Origin: Kibdelosporangium banguiense
Lineage (GTDB): Bacteria; Actinomycetota; Actinomycetes; Mycobacteriales; Pseudonocardiaceae
Assembly (NCBI RefSeq): GCF_017876405.1
Contig: NZ_JAGINW010000001.1
Coordinates: 9,995,203-10,059,202, forward strand
Length of the DNA: 64,000 bases
Reading direction: 5' to 3'
Below the pieces are notes generated by a model. That model was not told where the DNA came from and searched no databases. It worked only from the letters and a program-made list of their open reading frames with translations. Positions 21,506-30,421 of this stretch are shown here, in pieces. Numbering within the stretch: position 1 is the first letter of the stretch; the number at the start of each line of letters is the position of its first letter. Position numbers and translations under genes: made by a program.

Positions 21506-21970
21506 GCAAGTTGTTGCTGGCCGAGGTGGAAGCGCGGCGCACCGGCCGATCGTCATGCGGGACAGGCTGGCGACGCCGAGGAACTGTAGCGGCGAACGAT
21601 TCCACGCCGTGGACCACTTATATCCACATTGGACCTCGAATGAAGGACAGCGATCGCGCATCCGCCCAGACACCAACCACGCCATCACATCGCCGGTCAC
21701 ACCCGCAATGGACACACCAGTAACCACAACAGGAGCTTGCCTCCACTATGGACTCCCGACCACGGTCGCGGTCAGCCCTCTGCTGCGGCGGGCTTGTCCG
21801 ATCGACCGGACTCTTGCACGCTTGCCGGGGTTTTCCGGTCTGCCGCGAAGCGGTCGGAATCCGATCATCCATAATAGACATATGTTGATACGGCGAGCGA
21901 ACGTACTGGCAGCGCGAGAACCTGTGGATTGAGGGCTGCGGCGGGCACCGTGGGCGGCTGCAGTGAATAT

Positions 21971-22192
21971 TCACTGATCGTTCTTGCGGGTGTCGGCGGA
22001 CTGGCTCAGCGACTGGGCGGTCAGATCGAGTGCCACTGCCTCGTCGGCTCGTCCGATGTGATCGAGGTGGTTGCGTAGCTGCGCCGATGCGCGGCGATAG
22101 GCGGGTCCGTGGAGCGCCGGATCCTGCTGTGCGCAGACTTTCCGTATCGCGGCGGCTTCTCTGAACGCTCCGCCGAGTAGAGTTGCGCCAAC
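21971..22192 (-). pseudogene. C-terminal remnant of a helical-repeat (TPR-like) protein
   Basis: About 73 codons ending at 21971 read FREAAAIRKVCAQQDPALHG, then YRRASAQLRNHLDHIGRADE, then AVALDLTAQSL. The spacing of the helices and the small residues resembles a tetratricopeptide repeat pair. No start codon with a ribosome site precedes it, and the frame above 22200 is unlike coding sequence. The family is uncertain. Confidence 0.35.
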
Positions 22193-22246
22193 GTGGCTGG
22201 TTGCACGTGCACCGCAATGCCGTGTTTCACTGGAGCGGCAAAGGTC

Positions 22247-22271
22247 GGGATGCCCCCTTGGAGAGCATCCC
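22247..22271 (+). other. stem-loop upstream of the haemoglobin gene
   Basis: GGGATGC (22247-22253) pairs with GCATCCC (22265-22271) around an 11-nt loop. It ends about 130 bp before the globin start. There is no T-run, so it need not be a terminator; an operator or 5' leader hairpin is possible. Confidence 0.35.
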
Positions 22272-22400
22272 GTGAGTCTCGCACCGCTGCCGGCCGCTGG
22301 TGTGCGGCGAGTTTTGCCTGGCCGCGTCAGTCGCGTCATGTCTCGGCAACGTTCCGGCAGTTGCCTGGTCGGACAATCGGGGTTCGGGGAGGCGATGATG

Positions 22401-22778
22401 ATGACCATCTACGAGCGGATCGGTGGCCAGGAAGCGTTGATCGCCGTGGTGGACGACTTCTACGTGCGGGTACTCGCCGACCCGCAGCTGGCGCCGTTCT
22501 TCGCGGGGGCGAACATGTCCCGGCTCAAGGGGATGCAGATGGAGTTCTTCGCGGCCGCGCTCGGCGGCCCGCACGAGTACTCCGGCCGGGCCATGAAAGA
22601 TGTCCACCAGGGACGGGGCATCGGCCAGGTGCACTTCGACCTCGTGGCCGAGCACCTCACCGAGGCGCTGGCCGCGGCCGGCGTGCCGGACGAAACCGTG
22701 ACCGCCATCATCGGCGCGATCGCACCACTGGCGGCCGACATCGTCTCACCCTCCGCCGACACGACTCCGGCGGCATAG
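22401..22778 (+). CDS. glbN: group I truncated haemoglobin (GlbN type)
   Basis: A 125-residue haem protein very similar to M. tuberculosis GlbN: DDFYVRVLADPQL, NMSRLKG, EFFAAALGGPHEYSG, VHQGRGI and the C-terminal IAPLAADI. Tyr21 is the B10 distal residue and His69 (VHQGRG) is the proximal haem ligand. The family binds O2 and oxidises NO to nitrate, protecting respiration. Three ATGs lie in a row; GGGGAGG at 22386-22392 gives an 8-nt spacing to ATG 22401, which also matches the mycobacterial start. It sits alone between two insertion sequences. Confidence 0.93.
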   Translation: MTIYERIGGQEALIAVVDDFYVRVLADPQLAPFFAGANMSRLKGMQMEFFAAALGGPHEYSGRAMKDVHQGRGIGQVHFDLVAEHLTEALAAAGVPDETVTAIIGAIAPLAADIVSPSADTTPAA

Positions 22779-22844
22779 AACCGCTCCTCGGGTCGTAAGC
22801 ACCAGCACCTCGACGTCCCTTCGACGCTGAGGAAGGACGCGGCG

Positions 22845-24048
22845 GGACCTGTGGGGTGCCAGAACTCGGCCGACCCACTGGCCTGTTCCTTCGCATCGTG
22901 ACCAGCTGCTGCAGGATCGTTTCCCGTGACGTTTCGACTGCTCTACCTGAGCGTGAATCACGTGCTTGGCTGGCTTGTGCTCCTCTGCCGCAATGACACC
23001 GCCAAGACCACGGAACTGCTGGTGTTGCGCCATGAGGTAGCAGTACTGCGCCGGCAAGTCGCCAAGCCACAACCATCGTGGCCAGATCGAGCGATACTCG
23101 CCGCACTGTCCCGGCTTCTGCCCAACCGACTACGAGCACACCGGATCGTCACCCCGCAACGCCCTTGCGCCGGCATCGTCGCCTGCTGACCAGGAAATGG
23201 ACCTATCCCCACCCCACTGGCCGCCCACCCATCCCCGACGACCTCCGCAACCTGGTAGTTCGTCTGGCAGCAGAGAACCCCACATGGGGCCACCGAAGGA
23301 TCCAAGGCGAACTCACCCGATGGGGACACCACCTCGGCGCAGGCACCATCCGCCGGATCCTTCGCCACCGTCACATCGGCCCAGCACCACGACAGACCGA
23401 CACATCGTGGCGGCAGTTCCTCCGCACCCAGGCCTCAGGTCTGCTGGCCACAGACTTCTTCCACATCGACACCATCGGTCTACGCCGCCTCTACGTCCTG
23501 TTCGTCAGGGAAGTCACGACACGACGCGTGCACATCCTTGGCGTGACCGCGCACCCAACGGCCGACTGGGTCGCCCAGCAAGCACGGAACCTGCTCATGC
23601 AGCTCGGCGATCGCGTCAGACAGTTCAAACACCTGATCCGCGACCGGGACACCAAGTTCACCGACACCTTCGACGCTGTCTTCGCCGCCGAGGACATCGA
23701 GATCGTCAAGATCCCTCCGCGGCGTCCGCGGGCGAATTGCTATGCCGAGCGCTGGGTCTCCAGCGCCCGGCGGGAATGCACCGACCGGATACTGATCTAC
23801 AACGAAAAGCACGCTCTCACAGTCCTGAACACCTACGTACGCCACTTCAACAACCACCGACCACACCAAGCACTGCGCCACACAGCCCCGAACGACGACC
23901 CCAACGCCACCATCATCCCAGCAGCTGCGCCGATCCGCCGCCAACGGCTCCTCGGAGGCGTGATCAACGAGTACCACAGGGCCGCGTGACAACATCAACG
24001 AACCCCAGGTCAAAGGCACAGGGCCGAGTTTTGGCACGGCACAGGTCC
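22845..24048 (+). mobile_element. insertion sequence, copy 2 (same family, inactivated)
   Basis: A 1204-bp element with terminal inverted repeats: left end GGACCTGTGGGGTGCCAGAA, right end reverse complement GGACCTGTGCCGTGCCAAAA, continuing into CTCGGCC on both sides. The ends differ from those of copy 1, so it is a distinct member of the family. It carries one frameshifted transposase gene and lies 66 bp after the haemoglobin gene. Confidence 0.75.
22926..23989 (+). pseudogene. transposase of IS copy 2, single-base frameshift
   Basis: Frame 1 encodes the N-terminus (MTFRLLYLSVNHVLGW ... RAHRIVTPQ). From about 23155 the protein continues in another frame as ATPLRRHRRLLTRKWTYPHP through the complete rve core (LATDFFHIDT, RDRDTKFTDTFDAVF, YAERWVSSARRECTDR) to RRQRLLGGVINEYHRAA. 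A one-base deletion in the run ACCCCGCAACG (copy 1 reads ACACCCGCAACG) explains the shift. Copy 1 is continuous at this point, which argues against programmed frameshifting. Confidence 0.82.
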
Positions 24049-24147
24049 TGGACGGAGCCTTGCGCCTGCCGAAAAAGCTATCCGTGCTGGTCAACGCACG
24101 ACATCAACCCTGTCCCTCCTCTCAAGACGGCCGACCACAACGGCAGC

Positions 24148-24447
24148 ATGATCGGCCGTGCTCCTGCCATCGGCCTGACTAACACCTTCGCTCTGTCCCG
24201 CCTAATCCCGATGAGCAGCAGGGGCAAAGACATCAAGATCCTGCCGTTGCGCCACCAGATCAGACTGCCGCAGCGGCAACTCGATAGCGCCAGGGTGAGG
24301 TTCAGTCCAGCCGACAGAGCGCCGCTCGCCGCGCTCCTACACCGACTACCAAGCCAGACCTTGCACAGACCCCGCCTGCTGATACGACTGGACACCGTCC
24401 TTCACTGACACCGCGAACTACTCCGCCGAATACGCAGGGACGTTCCG
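24148..24447 (+). pseudogene. N-terminal fragment of a third related transposase
   Basis: The frame reads LSRLIPMSSRGKDIKILPLR, then HQIRLPQRQLDSARVRF, then HRLPSQTLHRPRLLIRLDTVLH, equivalent to the N-terminal helices of integrase-core transposases. TGA 24405-24407 stands where family members have Trp (DTVLRWHR), followed in frame by HRELLRR, so a TGG-to-TGA nonsense change is likely. Nothing of the catalytic core remains. Confidence 0.6.
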
Positions 24448-24490
24448 AGCACTGCTCGTTGGTCTACGCGAGCCTGTTTGCGGCGAAGGT

Positions 24491-25039
24491 TCAGACGCTG
24501 CGCTGCCGCGCGAACAGCTGACGCGCCGAGTCGCCAAGGCCCAGGTCGGCCGACGAGCCATCCTGCCAACGCAGAACGCCGTTCACAGCGTCCACAACAG
24601 GCATTGTCTGGTGTTCGCCGGACCACAGCAGATCCAGCCGATCACCGACGACCTCAACCAGGACGACGCGATACACCGACCACAGCAGCCAGGGGATCTC
24701 GCTGCGACGCGTGTGCGCGTCGGCGAATCGCACCGCCATCCCGCCGGGCGGACCGATCACGATCCCCCGCCTGGACTGACTACTTCCCGTGTCCAAGAAC
24801 AGCTCCGAGATCCCCCGACCGATGGCTCGCAACGGCCGCAGCAACTGATTGACCTGCTGCTCCCCCTCGATTGATCCGTCCTTCCGCCTGCCCGGCACCT
24901 GGTAAGCGGGATGGAACTCATCAAGCTGGAACCCGTACAACAACGGATGCCGCAATGTCCGGCTCGCCAACTGATACACCGCAACAGGCGGAACCTCCTG
25001 CCAAGCAAGACTCTCCGGCCGCGCATAGTCCTCGCTCAT
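24491..25039 (-). CDS. hypothetical protein, partner of the next gene
   Basis: A 182-residue soluble protein from ATG 25039 with GGAGG about 9 nt upstream. Blocks include WQEVPPVAVYQLASRTLRHP, LLYGFQLDEFHPAYQVPGRR and PWLLWSVYRVVLVEVVGDRL. No membrane helix, signal or known catalytic motif is seen. It starts 5 nt after the stop of the upstream gene, so the pair is an operon. Family not recognised. Confidence 0.6.
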   Translation of the reverse strand: MSEDYARPESLAWQEVPPVAVYQLASRTLRHPLLYGFQLDEFHPAYQVPGRRKDGSIEGEQQVNQLLRPLRAIGRGISELFLDTGSSQSRRGIVIGPPGGMAVRFADAHTRRSEIPWLLWSVYRVVLVEVVGDRLDLLWSGEHQTMPVVDAVNGVLRWQDGSSADLGLGDSARQLFARQRSV

Positions 25040-25044
25040 CCGGC

Positions 25045-25572
25045 CTATCCTCCAGCGACGACCCACTCGAAGGCGTTGAACACCCCTTCGGCAAGATCCT
25101 TGATCTGGTCCCAGTCCTCGGTGTTGTTGCTCGACACGCCCAACCCGACCACACACGTGCCGGCCGGGTCCGGTATCCACGCCGTAACGGATCGCGGTTC
25201 GGTCTGGAAAACCTCATCACCCATCGTGAGCAGATCCTGTTCGACCGTCTCCACAACGACCGCAGGCCCGGACTCCAGACGCTCGGTGCGGACCGCCCCC
25301 ATTCCCTGCTTTGCGTGCAGCGATGTCAATCCAGCAACAGCCGCGTCGACGGTGTAGTGGTCGGACAGCAGCACGAAACACTGCACGAGCGCGAGCACAG
25401 GCCTTAGGCCGTCGACACTCCGGAACAACCCGGCCGCGCCATACGACGCACCGGCCTCGCGCACCGCACCGGCCATGGTCGCGAAAGTGACCGCCGAGGC
25501 GACCGCCCCCAGATCGGTCGACTGGATGCCGAAGAACGCCGCAGTCTCGGCGGCGATACCCCTCCTGCACAC
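25045..25572 (-). CDS. hypothetical protein, possibly truncated at its N-terminus
   Basis: A 175-residue reading from GTG 25572, preceded by GGGGAG; the frame stays open to 25626. The sequence is Ala/Gly/Val-rich in the first half (GAVASAVTFATMAGAVREAGASYGAAGLF) and has an alpha/beta C-terminal domain with DWDQIKDLAEGVFNAFEWV. It could be a small ligand- or effector-like protein. I do not recognise the family, and the N-terminus is uncertain because the region is full of deletions. Confidence 0.5.
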   Translation of the reverse strand: MCRRGIAAETAAFFGIQSTDLGAVASAVTFATMAGAVREAGASYGAAGLFRSVDGLRPVLALVQCFVLLSDHYTVDAAVAGLTSLHAKQGMGAVRTERLESGPAVVVETVEQDLLTMGDEVFQTEPRSVTAWIPDPAGTCVVGLGVSSNNTEDWDQIKDLAEGVFNAFEWVVAGG

Positions 25573-25908
25573 TCGCTCCCCTCTCCCACCTCTCGAACCG
25601 AGGAGGATCCTAACCAAACCAGTCACACAGCGTGCACAGAACGACTCAATCCGTACATCAACCCGCGAGCGGCAGTTGCGGACGCACTCATCGTGGCAGT
25701 CGGGTTAGACCCTGCGACGCTCTGCACGGCGCTTTACCGAGGCATCCTCTACAGCCACTGAGCGGGAACCCTCAGTGATCCGCTCGGCCACCGCCTTGAT
25801 GTACTGGCGAGTCCCTCCGCCGCCCGGTGAACTGCTGTTGCCTGGCGCGGAAGGTACGCAACCGTGACAGGTCCAGAGGCGAACAGGGTCCGTCTTGGAC
25901 AGTCGAAT

Positions 25909-26341
25909 GTGGATAAATTGCTCCGTGACCGATGGCTTGGCTTCGCGCCGGCGAGCGCGGAGGCTCGCCTGGGGGCTGAGGGTTGCCGCCGTCGTACCGT
26001 GAGTTCCTGCTGACCACCGACGGCTGGCGCAACGCCGGGGGCTTCGTCTGGCGCATGCGGGACACCACGAATCTCGGCTGGCTGCGCGACATCGAGCCGC
26101 GCTGGGCGCACTGGGAAGACCTGTGCGCCGAGGACAACCCCGATCCGGGCAACGGCACCGGTTCAGCCGCGGACTGGTGATCTCGCTGCAGGCAGACGCC
26201 GGAATCTTGTTCCTCGACCCGGGCGATGTCGACGACGCCGGGGAATGGGCGGCCTACAGCCTGTTCTCCTGGAGAGCCGCGCCGCCCATCCGGTTCCCTT
26301 CGTTCACCGCGTTGATGTACCAGGTGATCGTCACCCCCTGA
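25909..26341 (+). pseudogene. SMI1/KNR4 (SUKH) family protein, frameshifted twice
   Basis: Three frames together encode a SUKH protein: DKLLRDRWLGFAPASAEARL, then LPPSYREFLLTTDGWRNAGG and NLGWLRDIEPRWAHWEDL, then FSRGLVISLQADAGILFLDP and AAYSLFSWRAAPPIRFPSF. LPPSYREFLLTTDGW is the hallmark. Shifts occur near 25985 and near 26160. SUKH proteins are often immunity proteins to polymorphic toxins, so this may be the relic of an immunity gene; no toxin is in view. Confidence 0.75.
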
Positions 26342-27099
26342 GGACTCGTGTTCTCGAGCGGCCGGGCTTCCCGCCCACTGGCCGCGCGACGAAAAGGCCG
26401 GCTGCACTGGGTGGCGCGGAGTCGCATGACGACGTTTATAGCAGCCACGGGTCATCTTGACGAGCTTCGGCCCGTTGAATGGATAGCCTTGCCTTCGCGG
26501 CGGTAACTTGACGGGAAATCTAAAAATATCGACGTAATCTTTACATCTTGCGACCTCTGTTACAGGTGTCCGCCGGGTGAGTGGCGACATTTTATCAGCT
26601 TTCGGACGTCCGTGCGGCGAACGCGTGACCCTATGGTGACCTCGTTATTTGCCCTGGTACGGACGGCCTTCGAAGTCAAGGCCGTCCAACAGGCGGATCT
26701 CGGAACAATTCTGCGCATTGTAGGTAAATATGCCCTGCTAGCGGGGCGCGTGGATATGTCAAGCCCGGCCGGCCACGGAAAGTGAGCTACTCGGACCACC
26801 CGGATAGCGTCGGCCGAAATGATGAAGAAGAACCATCACATCGGCGGGTGGCGTCCTTGATCCGCAGTTCTTATGCTGGGCTCCGCTGTTTCAAATGCGT
26901 CACGGGCAGTTGACGGGAACTTAACCTGGGGCCGAATAAAACTGTCCGCGTTTGGCGTGGGCGGTTTGGAATTGCAGTTCTGTGCAACACAGCTGAGTTG
27001 AGCAAGGCACGACCGCTTCCGCGATCGTCGGGGAAGCGGCCGCACAGTTGCCATGTCATTTCTCGCGGTTTCTATGAGCTCTGAACGGAGATCCAGGTA
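26342..27099. other. long intergenic region upstream of the azomycin-type operon
   Basis: About 760 bases without a supported gene. A relatively AT-rich patch at 26505-26580 contains TTGACG (26508-26513), which could be a -35 element, but no good -10 lies at 16-18 bp. The region probably holds the operon promoter. No palindrome of note. Confidence 0.45.
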
Positions 27100-28305
27100 A
27101 TGATCAGCGACGACGTCACGATCCTCGATCCGGTCGAGGCCGGTACTCCGGACGTCAGCAAGTTCGTCGACCTGACCCAGCACGAGATCCAGGCGCTGAA
27201 GACGAAGTACAACCTGGCCGACGCGCACACCCACCAGCGCCAGTCCGCCAGCCAGGACGCGATCGTCGCGAGCTTGCCCGACCTGTGGCACGAGTCCGAG
27301 GACAACCTGCAGTCGGACGCGGAACGACGTTTTCTCGACGCGTTCTTCCGGTTACACAAGCAGCCCACAGCCGCGGCGATGCAGAAGACGTTGTTGTCGT
27401 ATTCGGCGAGTGTCTCCACGATGGTCGCGGCGATGTACCTGCAGCAGCGGAACATGTCGGTATCGCTGGTCACGCCGTGTTTCGACAACCTGGTCGACCT
27501 GCTGCGCCACATGGGTGTGGAGCTGGGCTCGTTCCCGGAGGAATGGCTGCACGACCTCGACTCCGTCTACGACCGGATGTCGGGTGTCACGACCGACGCC
27601 ATCTATCTCGTCGACCCGAACAATCCGACCGGTTTCACCCTGCTCAAGGACGGCAGAAGCGGGTTCGCCGAGCTGCTGCGGCTGTGCAAGGACACCGGCA
27701 AGCTGCTGATCATGGACTTCTGCTTCGCGTCGTTCGTGCTGTGCGCGCAGGGGATGGACCGGATCGACATCTACCGGATGCTGGAGGAGTCCGGTGTCAC
27801 CTACATGGCGATCGAGGACACCGGCAAGACCTGGCCGGTGCAGGACGCCAAGTGCGCGATGATCACGGCGAGCGAGGACATCCGGGAGGACGTCTACAAC
27901 ATCCATACCGCGGTCCTGCTGAACGTCTCGCCGTTCGTGCTGAACTTCCTGGTCCGGTACGTCGAGGACTCGATCGACGACGGCTTCGCCTCGGTGCGGG
28001 ATGTGATCACCGAGAACCGGGCCGCGGCCAGGGAGGCGCTGGCGGGCACGATCCTCGAGTACGTCGAGCCGGTGGTGGACACCAGCGTGGCGTGGTTCAG
28101 GATCACGCAGCCGGATCTGACCGCGAGCCAGTTGCAGTCACAGCTGTTCGACCACGAGATCTACGTCCTGCCGGGCACGTATTTCTACTGGGACGACAAG
28201 GAAAAAGGCGAGCGCTACATCCGCATCGCACTGGCCAGGCGGCCCGAGGAGTTCGCGGACGCCATGACCGCCATGCGGAAGGTGCTGCGCAACGATGGCC
28301 GGTGA
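27100..28305 (+). CDS. rohP: PLP-dependent L-arginine oxidase, RohP-like
   Basis: A 401-residue fold-type I aminotransferase-like protein. Lys243 in IEDTGKTWP is the Schiff-base Lys; DPNNPTG (172-178) and Asp206 (LLIMDF) contact PLP. The TGK-W-P context, LFDGV-like N-terminus DLWHESED and the closing segment LPGTYFYW are features of the O2-using arginine oxidases (RohP, MppP, Ind4) rather than true aminotransferases. RohP converts L-arginine to 4-hydroxy-2-ketoarginine. It is the first gene of five that overlap or nearly touch, and the next four supply the remaining azomycin steps. Assignment rests on motif and context. Confidence 0.82.
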   Translation: MISDDVTILDPVEAGTPDVSKFVDLTQHEIQALKTKYNLADAHTHQRQSASQDAIVASLPDLWHESEDNLQSDAERRFLDAFFRLHKQPTAAAMQKTLLSYSASVSTMVAAMYLQQRNMSVSLVTPCFDNLVDLLRHMGVELGSFPEEWLHDLDSVYDRMSGVTTDAIYLVDPNNPTGFTLLKDGRSGFAELLRLCKDTGKLLIMDFCFASFVLCAQGMDRIDIYRMLEESGVTYMAIEDTGKTWPVQDAKCAMITASEDIREDVYNIHTAVLLNVSPFVLNFLVRYVEDSIDDGFASVRDVITENRAAAREALAGTILEYVEPVVDTSVAWFRITQPDLTASQLQSQLFDHEIYVLPGTYFYWDDKEKGERYIRIALARRPEEFADAMTAMRKVLRNDGR

Positions 28306-28792
28306 CGTGTTCATCGATTCCGCCCTGTTCATGGGGATGCACGCCGAGGACGACTCGATCCGCCGGGCGTGCAAGAACTTCTTCGTCAGGCGGCTGGCCG
28401 GCGGCCGGATCGTGATGAGCCTGGAACAGGTCGGCAGGTGCGACGACCTGATCTGGAGCAAGTACGGCCGCACGGAGCAGGACACCTACTACCCGTTCAT
28501 GGACGTCCTGCACACCGACATCACCCTGGATCGTGTCCCGTACCAGGAACAGGACATCAAGACCGCGCAGTCGGCCGCGATCCTCGACGGCCTGGAGCTG
28601 ACCGACCGGCTGACCGTGGGCATGGTCCTGGCCAGGGGCGGTGAGCTGGTCACCGTCAACCCGCGGCTGGCAAGCAACGACGGCCTGCCCGTCCGGGCGC
28701 CGGACGGCGGGACGGAGCTCGGTTTCCCGCCATATCTGGAGCGTCTGTACCAGCGTTCGCTGCTGGTGCGGGTCGCCGGAAAGGATCTCTGA
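28295..28792 (+). CDS. rohQ: DUF6190/PIN-like protein in the RohQ position
   Basis: A 165-residue protein whose ATG 28295 lies inside the end of rohP (11-nt overlap). It begins DVFIDSALFMGMH, an acidic strand-helix start resembling PIN-like folds, and continues with VMSLEQVGRCDDLIWSKYGR and TVGMVLARGGELVTVNPRL. In the azomycin pathway RohQ performs the cyclisation and dehydration that form 2-aminoimidazole. Order and co-overlap suggest that this is RohQ; I cannot confirm the fold of RohQ from memory, so the symbol is tentative. Confidence 0.6.
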   Translation: MAGDVFIDSALFMGMHAEDDSIRRACKNFFVRRLAGGRIVMSLEQVGRCDDLIWSKYGRTEQDTYYPFMDVLHTDITLDRVPYQEQDIKTAQSAAILDGLELTDRLTVGMVLARGGELVTVNPRLASNDGLPVRAPDGGTELGFPPYLERLYQRSLLVRVAGKDL

Positions 28793-28793
28793 C

Positions 28794-29582
28794 ATGTACT
28801 CCGGGACAATCGTTCCGCTGATCACGCCACTGGACATGGACACCCGTGTGGACACGGCGAGCGTGGCCAGGCTGATCGAGTCGGTGCACCGGGACGTGGC
28901 CGGGCTGATGCCCACGCTCAGTTCGGGCGAGGGCTGGAAGCTCAGCGAGACCCAATGGCGTGACATGGTCGCTGCCACCTGCGAGCATTCGCGCGGCCTG
29001 CCTGTGCTGGCGGGGATCCAGCTGCCGGAGACCGGGCAGGTGATCGAACGCGCCCGGCTGGCCAAGGAACTCGGTGTGGACGCGGTCGTCGTGACCACAC
29101 CGTTCCAGGCCGACATCTCGCAGGACGAGATCTTTGCGCACTACCAGGCGCTACGGGCGGCCGTCGACATCCCGTTGTTCATCTACAACGAGGCCGCGGT
29201 GTCCGGCAACACGATCGAGCTCGAAACGCTGCTGCGGATCTTCGCCCTGCCCGGCGTGGTCGGTATCAAGGAATCCAGCGGCTCGGCGGAGCTCACCCGG
29301 CGGATCGTGCGCGCCGATCACACCGTGCCGGTGTTCGAGGGCTGGGAGAACCTGCTTCTGGAAGCGCACGGTGTGGCCGGGTTCATCGGGCCGTTGGCCA
29401 ACCTCGAACCACAGCTGTGCAACGCGATGCTCGTCGACCCCACGCCAGAGCGGCAGGCCACGATCGACGAGACCTGCCGGCGCTACGGCGTTTTCGAGGA
29501 CGACTGGTACCGGCTGGTCAAGCAGGAACTCTGCAAACGGAAGGTGATCGGCACCGATCTGGTGGTGGAGGAGCGGACATGA
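28794..29582 (+). CDS. rohR: dihydrodipicolinate synthase-family aldolase, RohR-like
   Basis: A 262-residue class I aldolase of the DapA/NAL family. Lys159 (VVGIKESSG) forms the Schiff base and Tyr131 (FIYNEAA) is the catalytic Tyr. The usual GTTGE motif is replaced by TLSSGEG (41-47), so the substrate is not that of DapA. In the azomycin pathway RohR cleaves 4-hydroxy-2-ketoarginine to guanidinoacetaldehyde and pyruvate. ATG 28794 follows the upstream stop by one base, and the stop overlaps the next start. Confidence 0.82.
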   Translation: MYSGTIVPLITPLDMDTRVDTASVARLIESVHRDVAGLMPTLSSGEGWKLSETQWRDMVAATCEHSRGLPVLAGIQLPETGQVIERARLAKELGVDAVVVTTPFQADISQDEIFAHYQALRAAVDIPLFIYNEAAVSGNTIELETLLRIFALPGVVGIKESSGSAELTRRIVRADHTVPVFEGWENLLLEAHGVAGFIGPLANLEPQLCNAMLVDPTPERQATIDETCRRYGVFEDDWYRLVKQELCKRKVIGTDLVVEERT

Positions 29583-30421
29583 GGGTCTCCCCAGGGGACT
29601 CCCCGCAGAAGCGGCTCTATATCCACAATCGCACTGTGCCGACCGTCGAGGCGTACGCGGACATGCTCGAGATCGAACGTGCCTGGGTGGCCGGCCTGGC
29701 CGCCGAAATCGAAGCGCAGGCGCCGGAGTTCTCGTCTCGCAACGAACTTCTCGACGCGTTGCAGGACCTCCTCGACGCCGAGGAGCGCGGCGTCCCGGGC
29801 CCGGACGAGTTTTTCCTCGCCCAGGAAGCCACGCTGGCGCAGTTCACGTCGGTGGTCGCGGACTTCGCGGTCGACGGCCTGGTGGAATCCCAGTCACACC
29901 TGGGAATCATCCCGCGCCTGCCGGCCAAGGCACGGACCGCCGTGCTGCGGGTCCTCATCGACGAGTTCGGATGCGGCAACGACGAACAGGAACACGCCCA
30001 GCTCTACACCGGACTGGTGACCGAGCTGGGGATGCCGGCCGAGCTCGAGCACTACGTCGGCATCGCACCTGACGAGTGCTTCGCGTACGTCAACCTGTTC
30101 CACTGGTTCGCCGAGCGGGCACCCATGCCCGAGTACTTCCTTGGCGCGTATGCGTACTTCGAGTCGAGCGTGCTCTACGCGTTCAGGTGTTACGCCGAGG
30201 CGACCAAGCGGCTCGGGATCGTCAACGGCAAGTACTACGCGGAGCACCTGTACATCGACGCGTATCACAGCAAGCAGATGCGGGCGTCGATCGGCGCACT
30301 GGAGCGGTACCGGCCGGTCGATCTGGCCAAGGTGTGGACCGGGATCCAGTTGACCAGCGCGGTCGTCGCCGAGGCGACCGCGGCGGCGGTCTCCCGTGCG
30401 CGGGCGGCGGTGCCGGTATGA
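29579..30421 (+). CDS. rohS: haem-oxygenase-like diiron N-oxygenase, RohS-like
   Basis: A 280-residue HDO-family enzyme. The diiron ligands can be read at the spacing known from SznF: E103, E129, H139, H223, D227 and H230 (SznF E189, E215, H225, H311, D315, H318), including the exact H-x3-D-x2-H helix (EHLYIDAYH). RohS oxidises 2-aminoimidazole to 2-nitroimidazole. The gene overlaps rohR by 4 nt and the Rieske gene by 4 nt (ATGA), a coupling expected for an oxygenase and its electron donor. Confidence 0.85.
   Translation: MRVSPGDSPQKRLYIHNRTVPTVEAYADMLEIERAWVAGLAAEIEAQAPEFSSRNELLDALQDLLDAEERGVPGPDEFFLAQEATLAQFTSVVADFAVDGLVESQSHLGIIPRLPAKARTAVLRVLIDEFGCGNDEQEHAQLYTGLVTELGMPAELEHYVGIAPDECFAYVNLFHWFAERAPMPEYFLGAYAYFESSVLYAFRCYAEATKRLGIVNGKYYAEHLYIDAYHSKQMRASIGALERYRPVDLAKVWTGIQLTSAVVAEATAAAVSRARAAVPV

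Larger units (their letters stand above)
21507..22397. other. gene-poor stretch downstream of IS copy 1
   Basis: About 890 bases with no intact gene. It holds one remnant with tetratricopeptide-like helices (see 21971-22192) and a stem-loop at 22247-22271. The rest has only short Arg/Ser-rich frames. Confidence 0.5.

Noticed and set aside
22926..23989. Programmed -1/+1 frameshifting in IS copy 2
   Set aside because: No slippery heptamer is at the shift point, and the related copy 1 is continuous there, so a single-base deletion is simpler.
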